A DNA stretch of 45,729 nt from a bacterium (GCA_021777995.1 JAJYCW010000018.1:1-45729); one strand, 5' to 3'. Positions 8,846 to 18,615 are shown, counted from the first letter of the stretch. Program-made: numbers and translations. Notes: generated by a model not told the origin, from the sequence alone.

Positions 8846-9400
8846 ATGCCCGGAAGTACGCTCAATATTCAAACCGCACAGCTGCTGGTAGTCGACATGC
8901 AGGCCAAATTGCTGAACGTTCAACACGACGCAGCACCGGTGGAGGCAGAATGTATTCGGCTGCTAAAGGCGGCTGCGGTCTTGAACCTACCGGTCACGGC
9001 AACCACGCAAAATGCAGATCGCCTAGGCGGCATAGTTCCCTCGGTGCTAGACGCGCTCCCCGCCGGAACTGCGACACTCGACAAACTGCATTTCAGCGTA
9101 ATGGCAGACGACAACGCTCGATCAGTCATCCAGACCCATAACCGTCAGCAGGTGATCCTGTGCGGTGTTGAGTCACATATTTGCGTGTGCCAAACTGCCC
9201 TGGATCTTCTGGATTGCGGCTTTAACCCGTTTGTTGTTTGTGATGCCGTGACCGCACGCACGCCTGCCAGACATGCGTTGGCGCTACGGCGCATGGAGAA
9301 CGCAGGCGTTGTGCTTACTTGCGTTGAGAGCGCGGTGTATGAGCTCCTGGAGAAGGCCGGCACAGCCGAATTCCGATCGCTGTTACCACTATTCAAATAA
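8846..9400 (+). CDS. Isochorismatase-family cysteine hydrolase
   Basis: A 184-residue cytosolic protein of the isochorismatase/nicotinamidase superfamily. The catalytic triad is visible: Asp17 in LLVVDMQ, Lys80 in LDKLHFS and Cys113 in GVESHICV, the stretch carrying the cis-peptide bond. Length and spacing suit the YcaC-like/ribonuclease-unrelated 'hydrolase' branch rather than true isochorismatase. The substrate cannot be told from sequence; small amides or carbamates are typical. GGGAG lies about 12 nt before the ATG. It stands between the glycan operon and the mannosidase, without overlap to either. Confidence 0.85.
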   Translation: MPGSTLNIQTAQLLVVDMQAKLLNVQHDAAPVEAECIRLLKAAAVLNLPVTATTQNADRLGGIVPSVLDALPAGTATLDKLHFSVMADDNARSVIQTHNRQQVILCGVESHICVCQTALDLLDCGFNPFVVCDAVTARTPARHALALRRMENAGVVLTCVESAVYELLEKAGTAEFRSLLPLFK

Positions 9401-9471
9401 GTTCTGGTGTTCGCAACTCCCAATTTGCGGGCTGCGGGCAATAACCCCAATCATAAGGATGTTTTAACGTT

Positions 9472-12400
9472 ATGCGCCGACTATTACCTGCGGCCGCACT
9501 GCTGATTCTTGCAGGATCTGTCTGTCATGCTCAGCAGCCGCTGCCGCTATCAAAGCAGCTTTCGCAGTTACAAGCAAAGCTGCTGGTTCCGCTAAACACA
9601 TGGAGGTTCCACCAGCCCGATATCTCTGGGGGAGAACGACCCTCCTACAATGCCTCCAGCTGGCCAAAGGTACAAACAGGATATCAATGGCAAGGTGACC
9701 ACTCAAAAGTCTGGTTCCGTAAGACTATCGTGCTTCCAGCCGAGATTTCAGGTATCCCCACCGCAGGACAGCCGCTTCGCCTTGATGCGGGTGTAGACGA
9801 CGCGGGCGAGATCTATGTGAACGGCATGCAGCAGCAGACGTTTTCCTGGAACGACGGCACCATGGTTCTCACGCGGCAGGCAGTGCCAGGCCGCAAATAT
9901 GTAATTGCCATTCGGGGCATTAATATTACCGGCCCTGGGCAACTCCACTTTGTCTACCTGGGGCTGAGCTTGCCACAACTGGATCAATTACAACAGGAAA
10001 CGGCGTTTTTTGAGGAACTCGAGCCCAACGAACCAGTTCAGAAGGCGATGGAGATCTCCGCGGCCCTTCAGCAGTGTGCAACGAGGCTTGACCTTCCTAC
10101 ACTGCATGACATTACAAGTGCCCAGTTTGAAAAGCGCCTCGCGTATGCGCGTCAACCTCTGCTGGCCCTTAAAGGACTTGCCAAGGGTTATGAAGTCGAC
10201 TACGTGGGGCACGCCCACATAGACATGAACTGGCTGTGGCCCTGGTCGGACACAATCGACACGTGCAAACGTACGTGGCGAAGCGTCCTACACCTTATGA
10301 AGCTCTTCCCTGATTTCTGTTTCGTGCAGAGCCAGCCAGGAGCATATGCCGCAATACAGAAGCGTTATCCAGCCGAAGTCGCGGCAATGGAAGCCGCACA
10401 AAAACGTGGACAATGGGAGGTTGTTGGTGGATTGTGGAACGAATCCGACACAAACCTGCCAACGGGTGAAGCACTTGCTCGTTCATTCCTCCTGGGACAG
10501 CGATACTTCAAAAAGAACTTTGGCACCTATGCGGTGACAGGTTGGCTTCCTGACTCGTTTGGACACTCATGGCAGCTGCCACAACTCATGCGACTAGCGG
10601 GTATAAACAGCTTCTATCATATGCGCTGTGGAGACGGAGTACGGCTGGCATGGTGGGAGTCGCCAGACGGTTCAAAAGTGCTGAAAGCGAATACTGACAG
10701 CTACGATGAGCCTATTCAGATCGATCAGCTTGTGCGTCCATGGCATAACCAGAAGAAGTATGATGTAAAGCGCGCCCTGGTTGTCTTTGGCGTGGGTGAC
10801 CATGGTGGCGGGCCAACGCGACAACAGATCCTCACGGGTAAAGGCTATCAGGCCGATCCTCTGCTGCCAAAAATTCGGTTCTGCACAGCCAAGACGTTTT
10901 TTAATCTGTTGCGCAAAGAGCCAGCCGTTAAAAGCCTGCCCGTTGTAGACACCGATCTACAGTACACCTTTACCGGCTGCTACACCACGCATGCGGACCT
11001 GAAAACCGCTGTTCGGCGCAACGAAAATCAACTCTATTCATCGGAGGTCTACTCGTCGCTGGCCTCCACTGTAGGATTAAAGTATCCTGCAAAGGCATTT
11101 CGTACTGCGTGGAAGCCAACTGCATTTGCGCAGTTTCATGACATCATGTGTGGAAGCGCAATTCATTCTACCTATATCTGGATGCGTAACCGGCTTCGCC
11201 CGGCAGACGTTTGGGCCCGCAAACAGCAGAACACAGCCCTTCAGGTACTCACAGAGCACACTTCCACCGTGGGTACACGCGGCGGTGAACAGCCGGTAGT
11301 GGTTTGGAATGCGCTCTCAACGCAAAGAACCGATGTCGCGACCGTATCGGTACCAGATGCCGGCAAATATCACTCCGTTCGCGATTCCTCTGGATCGCGG
11401 TTTCCAGTGCAGCTAAAAGACAACCATACGGTTGTTTTTGTTGCGGAAAATGTGCCTGGTTTTGGCAAGAAGGTCTATTGGCTTTCACCTCTTTCCCCTA
11501 CCATTCATCCAACGTTGGTAGTAAAAACAATTGGCAATACCATTGTGCTACGCAATGGATACCTTAAAGCAGTCGTGAACCGCACCGACGGCCTGCTCAA
11601 TTCGCTCACCGATATGCGCACCGGCAGGCAGGTACTGCAGCCTGGTAAACCTCAGAATGTATTTGAGCTGCTGGGCGATCAAGGCAATGCATGGGACATT
11701 AACTACACGGGTAAAAACACTCTTCTCATTGACCAGGGAGCGAAGGTAAGGCTGCTATCTAACGGTCCGGTTTATGCGGTAGTTGAGGTGGTTCACTCAC
11801 TTGGTGCTTCCGTGTATCGGCAGTACATAACCCTGTACCAGAATGTTGACCGTCTGGACATTCCATGCATTGTGGACTGGCATGAGCATGCACAGATGCT
11901 GAAGGTAGACTTTACATATAACATGGCGAATCCCGCCCTCCACGTCTCGATTCCCTACGGCAGCATTAACCGCCCCGATAATGGCCAGGAAAACCCCGGT
12001 CAATCATGGATGAACATGACAGACTACACAAAAGCCGTAGTCACGCATGCTCATATGGTGCAACTGCGGAGCTTCTTTAATTCAGACAGCTCAAAGGATT
12101 TTGACGGACAGGGCCGTACTTACGTACGTTCACTGTTTCCAACGCAGGGTTTACATCACCTAGGTGCACAGCGGATACCAGTATGGCTCCACGGCTCTGA
12201 ACCTGGCGATGACAATGTTGCCTGCAATGGACAGGATGTACCCCTGGCTGGTGCAACTTCTGGCCAGTGGTTGTACGCACTGGGCGCGGGTGCTATGGGA
12301 ACACAGTCTGGCAGCGTTACGTTTGTGATGTCTACTGGCCAGCATATCGTTAAGCAACTTCTGCTTGCCGACTGGGTGACAGGTGGTTCCGCATCCGATG

Positions 12401-13116
12401 AAACGTGGATGCACTTTCCGTATCACCTGGAGGCGGACGGTTCTCACTCTCAGCCCACTCAGATCTATGGTACTCGCGTGCAACTACCAACCAAGGGCAC
12501 GGTCGTTTCCGTAATTCTGCCGGTCAATCCTCAGATGCATATCTTTGGTGCCGCACTGGCGAACGTTACACCGGGTCATCCCATTTACGGCGTAACGGTG
12601 CTCAACAACTGCAAGAATGGTAACGATGCCGACGGTGCCCGGTTTCGTTTGAGCCTGCTTCGATCGACAAGCAGCCCTGATCCCACTCCAGATTTTGGTA
12701 AGGAAGTGTTCACCTACAGCCTTACGACAAATACTGGAAACTGGCAGAATGCTAATCTGGAAGCAGCCGGCAAATCAATTAACGTACCTCTAACCGCTGT
12801 CGTAACCGGTACACACAGAGGCGGTGCCACACCGGCTACAATTGCACTAAAATCTACTTTCAACGATGTGGAGGCTGGTGCACTTAAACACGACGAGTCG
12901 GGCCGCGGCCTAGTACTAAGGATATTTGAAACCCGGGGGCGAAACACAACCGTTACACTGCACTTCCCCAGGAGAGTAACGGTACAGCCTGTAGACATTC
13001 TCGAGCGCCCTATGCCTGGCACACATCCGTTAACCGGCAGGGTGATAACAATGCATGTGGGACACGACAAGATTGTGTCACTGCACATCACTGGGCTGCA
13101 CGCAGCACGGTTGTAA
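9472..13116 (+). CDS. Secreted alpha-mannosidase, glycoside hydrolase family 38
   Basis: This 1214-residue protein starts with a signal peptide (about 1-20, cleaved after CHA). A jelly-roll-like domain spans about 45-165 and the GH38 catalytic domain begins near residue 244. The metal site is GHAHIDMNWLW, with His247, His249 and Asp251. The probable nucleophile is Asp326 in NESDTNLP, followed by WLPDSFGHSWQLPQ, characteristic of bacterial GH38. The C-terminal beta-sandwich domains run to the end. It would cleave alpha-mannosides outside the cytoplasm. AAGGATG lies about 10 nt before the ATG. Its position after the deacetylase/glycosidase genes fits a glycan-degrading neighbourhood, but it is 71 nt from the hydrolase upstream and may be transcribed separately. 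Confidence 0.9.
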   Translation: MRRLLPAAALLILAGSVCHAQQPLPLSKQLSQLQAKLLVPLNTWRFHQPDISGGERPSYNASSWPKVQTGYQWQGDHSKVWFRKTIVLPAEISGIPTAGQPLRLDAGVDDAGEIYVNGMQQQTFSWNDGTMVLTRQAVPGRKYVIAIRGINITGPGQLHFVYLGLSLPQLDQLQQETAFFEELEPNEPVQKAMEISAALQQCATRLDLPTLHDITSAQFEKRLAYARQPLLALKGLAKGYEVDYVGHAHIDMNWLWPWSDTIDTCKRTWRSVLHLMKLFPDFCFVQSQPGAYAAIQKRYPAEVAAMEAAQKRGQWEVVGGLWNESDTNLPTGEALARSFLLGQRYFKKNFGTYAVTGWLPDSFGHSWQLPQLMRLAGINSFYHMRCGDGVRLAWWESPDGSKVLKANTDSYDEPIQIDQLVRPWHNQKKYDVKRALVVFGVGDHGGGPTRQQILTGKGYQADPLLPKIRFCTAKTFFNLLRKEPAVKSLPVVDTDLQYTFTGCYTTHADLKTAVRRNENQLYSSEVYSSLASTVGLKYPAKAFRTAWKPTAFAQFHDIMCGSAIHSTYIWMRNRLRPADVWARKQQNTALQVLTEHTSTVGTRGGEQPVVVWNALSTQRTDVATVSVPDAGKYHSVRDSSGSRFPVQLKDNHTVVFVAENVPGFGKKVYWLSPLSPTIHPTLVVKTIGNTIVLRNGYLKAVVNRTDGLLNSLTDMRTGRQVLQPGKPQNVFELLGDQGNAWDINYTGKNTLLIDQGAKVRLLSNGPVYAVVEVVHSLGASVYRQYITLYQNVDRLDIPCIVDWHEHAQMLKVDFTYNMANPALHVSIPYGSINRPDNGQENPGQSWMNMTDYTKAVVTHAHMVQLRSFFNSDSSKDFDGQGRTYVRSLFPTQGLHHLGAQRIPVWLHGSEPGDDNVACNGQDVPLAGATSGQWLYALGAGAMGTQSGSVTFVMSTGQHIVKQLLLADWVTGGSASDETWMHFPYHLEADGSHSQPTQIYGTRVQLPTKGTVVSVILPVNPQMHIFGAALANVTPGHPIYGVTVLNNCKNGNDADGARFRLSLLRSTSSPDPTPDFGKEVFTYSLTTNTGNWQNANLEAAGKSINVPLTAVVTGTHRGGATPATIALKSTFNDVEAGALKHDESGRGLVLRIFETRGRNTTVTLHFPRRVTVQPVDILERPMPGTHPLTGRVITMHVGHDKIVSLHITGLHAARL

Positions 13117-13179
13117 CGCACCCAGGTACAATGGCACCGCAACCGACTTAACCGTTACGAGCGGTGCTCACACCTTATG

Positions 13180-13225
13180 ACAGGGTCCAATTGGAATACT
13201 ACCCAGCATTCCGATTGGACCCTGT
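13180..13225. terminator. Long hairpin in convergent gap (bidirectional terminator candidate)
   Basis: ACAGGGTCCAATTGGAAT (13180-13197) and ATTCCGATTGGACCCTGT (13208-13225) pair over 17 of 18 positions, with a 10-nt loop. It lies between the end of the mannosidase and the end of queG, which converge. No T-tract follows on either strand, so it may be an RNA-stability or Rho-dependent element rather than an intrinsic terminator. Confidence 0.7.
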
Positions 13226-13250
13226 GTTGAGTTGGCAGCGTATTCGCCTG

Positions 13251-14315
13251 CTACCCAGATTCCTTGGCGTTATCAAGGATAATATTGGCCTGGCGCCTTA
13301 CCAGGTCTTCCTCATGGGTTTCTGCCACGTCCGCTATGAATGCCAGCTCATCGGCACTGTCACCATTGCCCATAGCAGCAAGTACGTTGCGCTGCATTCC
13401 TCGTAGTTTCGCACGCTTAAGTGGTGAACCACGAAATTGCTCACTAAATTGTTGTGGAGTGCTGTTTAGCATCGAGATCAGATTGATGGAACCAGATGGA
13501 ATACGCGATTCAATTTGCGGCCATGTCATCGGCTTGCTGAACCTGTTAGTAAACGGACATACTTCCTGGCAGATGTCACATCCAAATACACGCGAGGGAC
13601 TCCCAGAAACTGCCTTCAAAAACCGACCAGGTATTGTCTCTTTCTGTTCTATTGTAAGATAAGACAGGCATAGCCGGGCATCTACAACGTAAGGTTCAGT
13701 AATAGCGCCTGTAGGACAGGCATCTATGCAGCGCGTACAGGTACCGCAATGGGATTGGGCAGGTTCATCGGGCTCCAGCGGCAAGCTTGTCACCATTGCA
13801 CCCAGAAAGAAATACGACCCCCACTCATTATTTAGAAGCAGGGTGTGCTTGCCAACCCACCCTAGGCCAGCTCGTTGAGCCGTCTCACGCTCCAGAAGCG
13901 GCCCAGTATCCACGTAGCATCGGCTCAACGCCTCTGGGTAATGTGCACTTACCCAATTTTCCAGTACCCGTAAGGCAGACAACATCACCTCATGGTAATC
14001 GGTACCGCGAGCGTACCGGGCGATTAGTCCTTCCCGAGGGTTACACGTGGCAGGGGTGCCGGGTCCTTCCCGTTCATCGCTATAGTAGTTCACCCCCACC
14101 ATAAGGATAGACTTTGCCGCACCATCGAGCAGCATTCTGGAGTCGAGGCGCCTATCGAGGTTCCGGGCCAGGTACTCCATGCTGCCGTGCATCCCCTGGG
14201 CAAGCCAGCGGTGGTACTCTTCATGAAAAATGGTGGGTGCCGCAGATGCGACACCCACCATATGGAAACCCATCCTCAGGGCCTCGTTTTTAAGCAACCT
14301 GGTAAACTCGCGCAT
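13251..14315 (-). CDS. queG: Epoxyqueuosine reductase QueG
   Basis: A 354-residue cytosolic enzyme that reduces epoxyqueuosine to queuosine in tRNA, using cobalamin and two [4Fe-4S] clusters. Both cluster motifs are present: CGTCTRCIDACPTGA and CDICQEVCPFT. Upstream are the family blocks GTDYHEVM and the stretch DTGPLLERETAQRAGLGWVG. The frame runs open to 14459, but the ATG at 14315 starts at the conserved family N-terminus (MREFTRLLKNEALRMGF) and lies 1 nt after the hemQ stop, so the two are coupled. The C-terminal about 60 residues look like short HEAT-type helices, as in other QueG proteins. Confidence 0.93.
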   Translation of the reverse strand: MREFTRLLKNEALRMGFHMVGVASAAPTIFHEEYHRWLAQGMHGSMEYLARNLDRRLDSRMLLDGAAKSILMVGVNYYSDEREGPGTPATCNPREGLIARYARGTDYHEVMLSALRVLENWVSAHYPEALSRCYVDTGPLLERETAQRAGLGWVGKHTLLLNNEWGSYFFLGAMVTSLPLEPDEPAQSHCGTCTRCIDACPTGAITEPYVVDARLCLSYLTIEQKETIPGRFLKAVSGSPSRVFGCDICQEVCPFTNRFSKPMTWPQIESRIPSGSINLISMLNSTPQQFSEQFRGSPLKRAKLRGMQRNVLAAMGNGDSADELAFIADVAETHEEDLVRRQANIILDNAKESG

Positions 14316-14316
14316 T

Positions 14317-15009
14317 CTAGCCCAATGCTTCCAGTGCCTCGTGTATCGACGCCTGTACACATGTAAATGTAGGTGTATCACGCAGCGTATACGCACTCGC
14401 CTCAGTCTCGCGTAAGTGCTGAACGAGGTCGAGAAAATCTGCAGGAACGTCCGTTTCAAATGCTACAACAAACTCTTGATCATCCAGGCCGAACGAGTAG
14501 GTCGTATTCAACTTGATTGTGGGGTATTTGTGACCCACCTCAATATGTCCCACCATGGCTTTCTGCCTCTCTTCAAGTGAGAGCATGTACCATGGCCGCG
14601 TTTTGACAAACGGATAGACAAACAGGAATTTCCTGCCTGTTGGACGAACGACAAGGCGTCGCCCCTCCGGCTCATCCTTCGCCGTAGGATCTTTGTATTG
14701 CGAATTCTTTGTCATCGAGAGATAACAGTACGGCTGGGTCATCCAGCGGCCAACCCCGGTTCGCATTAGCTTCGCCGTATTGGTGCGAATTGTATCGATA
14801 TCTGGTGAAGCCGACCACAACAGGATATCGACGTCGCCTCGAATGCCAGTTAGCGTATAGCTGCGCATCATCATCTCGTCCGCGGCGTCTTCTACAGCGC
14901 ATTCAAACTCCGCTTTATCCTTCGCTCTTACATCATCCGGCTGTCTACGCCACTCTGGAGCCACTTTATAGAACGCAAACTGAACAAATGTCCGTCCCCT
15001 GTTTTCCAT
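14317..15009 (-). CDS. hemQ: Coproheme decarboxylase HemQ (chlorite dismutase family)
   Basis: A 230-residue member of the chlorite dismutase-like family. In the coproporphyrin-dependent haem pathway HemQ converts coproheme to haem b. The sequence shows FLFVYPFVKTRPWYMLS, with the Tyr of the catalytic YPxxK region, then the helix with the proximal His (MVGHIEVGHKYP), TTYSFGLDDQEFVVAFE, and the C-terminal LVQHLRETEASAYTLRDTP. I prefer the ATG at 15009 (AAGGA, 8 nt spacing); an in-frame ATG at 15054 is also possible. Clearly not a true chlorite dismutase by context: it is followed by queG with a 1-nt gap and preceded by an aldo/keto reductase. Confidence 0.85.
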   Translation of the reverse strand: MENRGRTFVQFAFYKVAPEWRRQPDDVRAKDKAEFECAVEDAADEMMMRSYTLTGIRGDVDILLWSASPDIDTIRTNTAKLMRTGVGRWMTQPYCYLSMTKNSQYKDPTAKDEPEGRRLVVRPTGRKFLFVYPFVKTRPWYMLSLEERQKAMVGHIEVGHKYPTIKLNTTYSFGLDDQEFVVAFETDVPADFLDLVQHLRETEASAYTLRDTPTFTCVQASIHEALEALG

Positions 15010-15097
15010 CCCGTAAATCCTTTCCAACCGTCCTGAACCGCCGTATGTGCCCATGGTACCCTATTGCAGACTCACGGCGGATCGCCGTATCCAACCG

Positions 15098-16117
15098 CTA
15101 GACGCTGGCGGTTTCTCTGTGGAGATAGAAATCGTTGGCATACAATTCTGCTACTTTAGCTAGTTCTTCCTGGCTAAATGGCCGTGTGGTATCTGTGGCT
15201 GCAAATTCTTCTAGCTGTTTGTGGTCATATATATTTGGAAAGATGCCACGGATGCTGGAATGTGATTTCACCCACTGCAGCGCCATCTGGGCAGGTGTTC
15301 TACCCGCATCCTCACAGCAGAATTTCAGCATCTCCAGCTTCTTAATCCCGTCGTCTAACCACGCCCGACGCATTTCGTTAGTAGTTACCCGGAAGCTGCG
15401 ATGATCGTTTGGTGAGAACTGTATGGTTTCATCAAAGGCGCCCTCCAGAACCCCGGAGGCATGTGGTACGCGTACCAGAACTGGAACACCATTCTCACTG
15501 GCGGCGGGACAGATAGGACCGCTCAACTGCTGTTCTAGCATGTTCATAATAATATGCACAAGCATCTTACGCTCTTTTACTGCATACAGGCCCTCGTCAA
15601 CCTGGCGCTCCGGCTTTAGCGCGGGACCAAGAGCGGCACCGTACAAGCGGATCTTGCCTTCCGCCTTTAAGTCCTCAAGGCAGCTAATAAGGTCCTCCGA
15701 CTGCATAGCCTCAATGCGAGGATTGTGCATCTGATAGACATCTATCCTGTCTGTATTCAACCTCTTCAGGCTCGCTTCACAAGCGGCGCGTACAAACGCG
15801 GGCGACCAGTCATGCGGCCGCTCCCTCTGCCCCGCCTGTACACCGGGATAATTGACAAAATCGTAACCGAATTTAGTGGCGATCACAATTTCATCCCTGT
15901 GAGCGCCCAGGGCATCGGCTAGCAGTGTCTCGCCTTTTCCATCGCCATAAACATCCGCAGTATCATAAAACGTAATGCCGAGATTGAAAGCGTGGTTCAA
16001 TAGATCCTTCCCAAACTCGTCATCTGAAATTCCCCACATGGTGGTTGAAACTGTCCACAATCCAAAACCGATTACCGACGGATTTAACCCTGTATCACCC
16101 AGGGGACGCGTATCCAT
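15098..16117 (-). CDS. Aldo/keto reductase
   Basis: A 339-residue NADPH-dependent reductase of the aldo/keto reductase superfamily (TIM barrel). The Asp-Tyr-Lys-His tetrad is visible: FYDTADVYGDGKGE supplies Asp and Tyr, IATKFGYD the Lys and YQMHNP the His. SLKRLNTDRIDVYQ is a standard family block. The ATG at 16117 has GGAGG 8 nt upstream; an in-frame TTG at 16123 lies too close to it. The gene precedes hemQ on the same strand with a gap of about 90 nt and is probably cotranscribed. The substrate is unknown. Confidence 0.9.
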   Translation of the reverse strand: MDTRPLGDTGLNPSVIGFGLWTVSTTMWGISDDEFGKDLLNHAFNLGITFYDTADVYGDGKGETLLADALGAHRDEIVIATKFGYDFVNYPGVQAGQRERPHDWSPAFVRAACEASLKRLNTDRIDVYQMHNPRIEAMQSEDLISCLEDLKAEGKIRLYGAALGPALKPERQVDEGLYAVKERKMLVHIIMNMLEQQLSGPICPAASENGVPVLVRVPHASGVLEGAFDETIQFSPNDHRSFRVTTNEMRRAWLDDGIKKLEMLKFCCEDAGRTPAQMALQWVKSHSSIRGIFPNIYDHKQLEEFAATDTTRPFSQEELAKVAELYANDFYLHRETASV

Positions 16118-16866
16118 AGTCAATGCCTCCGTAACCGTTTACACAAGCGCGAGTAGCACCGTCCGTTAAAATGTAACCGAATTATCGGTTGAGATACACT
16201 CTTACCGTCAGCTGTTATTAACCGGACAAATACATCTCATTCTTATTGATGTTAGCTTACACTCGACAACGCTGTCAAGCACGTATACCGATTATACGCT
16301 GATTGGGGGATATTCGGGTTTTGTGCAATTCATAGTAACGAGCTCGCGGTTTACTCCTGGCGCGTCCGCCCGATAGTCGCTACTAAGATCCATGGGTCCC
16401 CATGGTCTCTAGAACCCTCCATTAGCCAATGGCTTTACTTCCCAATGGTCGCGAGCATTTTCATACGGTCTGCTACGCGCGGCGTGTAGCCAGGTTGGTG
16501 CTAATTGAAAGCCCTTCCGCTCCCTAAAATAGATGTTGCGGAATCATACAACCTATTTTGTGTGGTTCCGTGTGATTGCACAAACGGCATTTAAAAACCT
16601 CGCACATCAACGATTAGTTACCAGGAATGAGAATGCCTGTACTCGTTCCGCATAGCGTACGTGTAGGATATGAACCTTACAGGCGCCCTAGGCAACAAAA
16701 AGGTTGTTAATTACGCGTCTATATCCTATGAGCATCATGCGCAACCTAACAAACTTGTGCAATTTTGCGATCCAGCTCTATAGCAAATACATAACAGTTG
16801 ACTTATAATGCGAACTATGTTAAACTTGACGCCGGTTAGTACGTCAGCCCAGAAGGGGGTCATCCA
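16118..16866. other. Long gene-free region
   Basis: About 750 bases between divergent genes with no convincing frame. Small palindromes occur: CCATGGG-TC-CCCATGG near 16391, an imperfect hairpin around 16541-16572 (CGGAATCATACAA against GTGTGGTTCCG), and TAGGATAT/ATATCCTA near 16665 and 16721. The only element I would name is the promoter at 16798-16826. A small RNA cannot be excluded. Confidence 0.5.
16798..16826 (+). promoter_or_regulatory. Candidate sigma-70 promoter of the Gly-rich protein gene
   Basis: TTGACT (16798-16803), a 17-nt spacer, then TAAACT (16821-16826), about 40 nt before the start codon at 16867. The -35 is good, the -10 only fair. Confidence 0.45.
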
Positions 16867-18552
16867 ATGTTTCGTCGCAACGCTATGCCCACGATTTGTG
16901 GCGCGCTGTTGCTGGGGTCTGCAGGTCTCTCGATGCGGGCGTCGGCGCAGGGTGCACCGTTTACCATTAGAATGCCACCGACAGGTGCAACAGTTCGCGA
17001 AACCGTCGCAATTAAGATACCCGCGGCCAGCATAAGCCCTGGTGGTTCAGTCGCCTTCTTCATTGATGGTAAGTTTGTAGAGGCTCTGGCTCCCAAGTTT
17101 TCGTCATCCGACCCTTACTTCGTCTACTTCTGGAACACGAAGGCGGGTGTAAAAGACGGTACGCACACAATTAAAGCCGAGCTATTTGAACCCAGTGCAA
17201 ATGGCGGCGGCAACAAAGACTCCATGGACTTGGCAGGCACGAGTCAGATAACGGTAAACGTTGCGAATATCATTCACGACGGTCCCTCGATACTTAAGCT
17301 GCGCTACCATTATCCAGAGGGTCAAACGCTCTTCTACAACGCAAACGTACATACGTCGCTTGTAGGATCTCAGTCAGACACTGGGGTTAGCTCCAATGTA
17401 CCCATCTCATCGGCAAGCGCAAATCTACTGCTAGACATAGAAGACGGCAGTCAGGCACTGGTACGGAATAAGCTTACCAAACTTACACTGCTGAACAATG
17501 GCCAGCAGATCACCATTCCCAAGGACATGCTAAGCGCTTCGGTATACCAGGTCATAGATCCGCTGGGCAACGTCCACTACCAGTACACATCCGTTTCGCC
17601 ATCGCAATCCCGAGTAGATCAAGAGTCCTCAGTTGGCTCTGCGGTACCACTTCCCACACTGCCAGATACCTCTGTAGAAGTTGGGCAAACGTGGTCGTCT
17701 CCTGACCAGAGGATTCATATAAACGGCATTCCGGATCGCGATACGTCGCACATCACCTTACGCAGTAAGCTGGTGGATCTCGAATGGCAAAACGGCTACC
17801 CGACTGCCCACATTCACCAGACTTTCGAGTCTGGAACGGGTGGCATGCACCTTCCGCCCTATGTCTATGTTGGCGGAATCGCCATCCAGCATCCGCACAT
17901 CACATTCAGCCGCGACATCTACATCGCCTACACGGCAGGTCGCCTAATTAAGGTATCGCAGACGATTTCGGTGAAGGGTGATACCAACGAGAATCTGCAG
18001 GCCGCTCAAGGTGGTAGACCTGGAATGGGTGGATACGGTACACCTGGTCAGATGGGTGGTGGCAAGTTTGGCGGCATGATGGGACCTGGCGGCATGCCTG
18101 GCGCTCCCGGCGGCTATGGAGGAATGATGGGCCCGGGTGGCATGCCTGGCGCTCCTGGCGGGATGATGGGACCCGGAGGTTATGGTAGGCCTGGTGGTAT
18201 GCCAGGTGCACCGGGTGGGTACGGCGGTCCCGGCGGAATGATGGGCGGCCCTGGCGGTTATCCCGGTCCCGGCGGCATGCCGGGTGCTCCAGGTGGGTAC
18301 GGCGGCCCGGGTGGAATGATGGGCCCCGGCGGGTATGGTCGCCCAGGTGGAATGATGGGCAGACCCGGCGGCTTTGCTGGTCGACGCGGCGGATTTCAGG
18401 GGATGCCTGGTGCACCCATGGGCGGGTTCGCTAGCGGCGGCGGCATGGGCTATCCCGGTGGCATGGGCGGCGGTGGAATGAATGCCCAGCAACTGACACA
18501 TCCCGTGACAGTGCAGTTGACCACAGCTGTAGATCTCGCATCGATTAAATAA
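16867..18552 (+). CDS. Secreted protein with Ig-like start and Gly/Pro/Met-rich insert, function unknown
   Basis: A 561-residue exported protein (signal peptide about 1-27, ending ASA). Residues about 30-130 look like a bacterial Ig-type beta-sandwich (PPTGATVRETVAIKI ... DGTHTIKAELF). A middle part of about 140-375 is beta-rich without a family I recognise. From about 380 to 538 runs a low-complexity block built from GGMPGAPGGYGG, GGMMGPGGYG and similar units, almost free of charge. The protein then returns to an ordinary beta-strand (THPVTVQLTTAVDLASIK). AAGGGGG lies 7 nt before the ATG. The block is probably disordered or fibrous and could be an adhesive or matrix segment. The long frame on the opposite strand (17944-18570) is a composition artefact. 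Confidence 0.8.
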   Translation: MFRRNAMPTICGALLLGSAGLSMRASAQGAPFTIRMPPTGATVRETVAIKIPAASISPGGSVAFFIDGKFVEALAPKFSSSDPYFVYFWNTKAGVKDGTHTIKAELFEPSANGGGNKDSMDLAGTSQITVNVANIIHDGPSILKLRYHYPEGQTLFYNANVHTSLVGSQSDTGVSSNVPISSASANLLLDIEDGSQALVRNKLTKLTLLNNGQQITIPKDMLSASVYQVIDPLGNVHYQYTSVSPSQSRVDQESSVGSAVPLPTLPDTSVEVGQTWSSPDQRIHINGIPDRDTSHITLRSKLVDLEWQNGYPTAHIHQTFESGTGGMHLPPYVYVGGIAIQHPHITFSRDIYIAYTAGRLIKVSQTISVKGDTNENLQAAQGGRPGMGGYGTPGQMGGGKFGGMMGPGGMPGAPGGYGGMMGPGGMPGAPGGMMGPGGYGRPGGMPGAPGGYGGPGGMMGGPGGYPGPGGMPGAPGGYGGPGGMMGPGGYGRPGGMMGRPGGFAGRRGGFQGMPGAPMGGFASGGGMGYPGGMGGGGMNAQQLTHPVTVQLTTAVDLASIK

Positions 18553-18577
18553 GCAGGGCTTTGCGCTCAAACAAACT

Positions 18578-18615
18578 ACGGCAGGATGACCTTACCAGAA
18601 GGAACATCCTGCCGT
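18578..18615 (+). terminator. Hairpin after the Gly-rich protein gene
   Basis: ACGGCAGGATG (18578-18588) and CATCCTGCCGT (18605-18615) pair perfectly over 11 bp with a 16-nt loop, 25 nt after the stop. Only a weak T-rich stretch (CTGTCATTTCT) follows. Confidence 0.6.

Noticed and set aside
17944-18570. Long minus-strand frame (208 codons) opposite the Gly-rich protein
   Set aside because: Translated product is His/Thr/Ala low complexity mirrored from the GC-rich repeats; no ribosome site; the plus-strand gene has signal peptide, SD and promoter.
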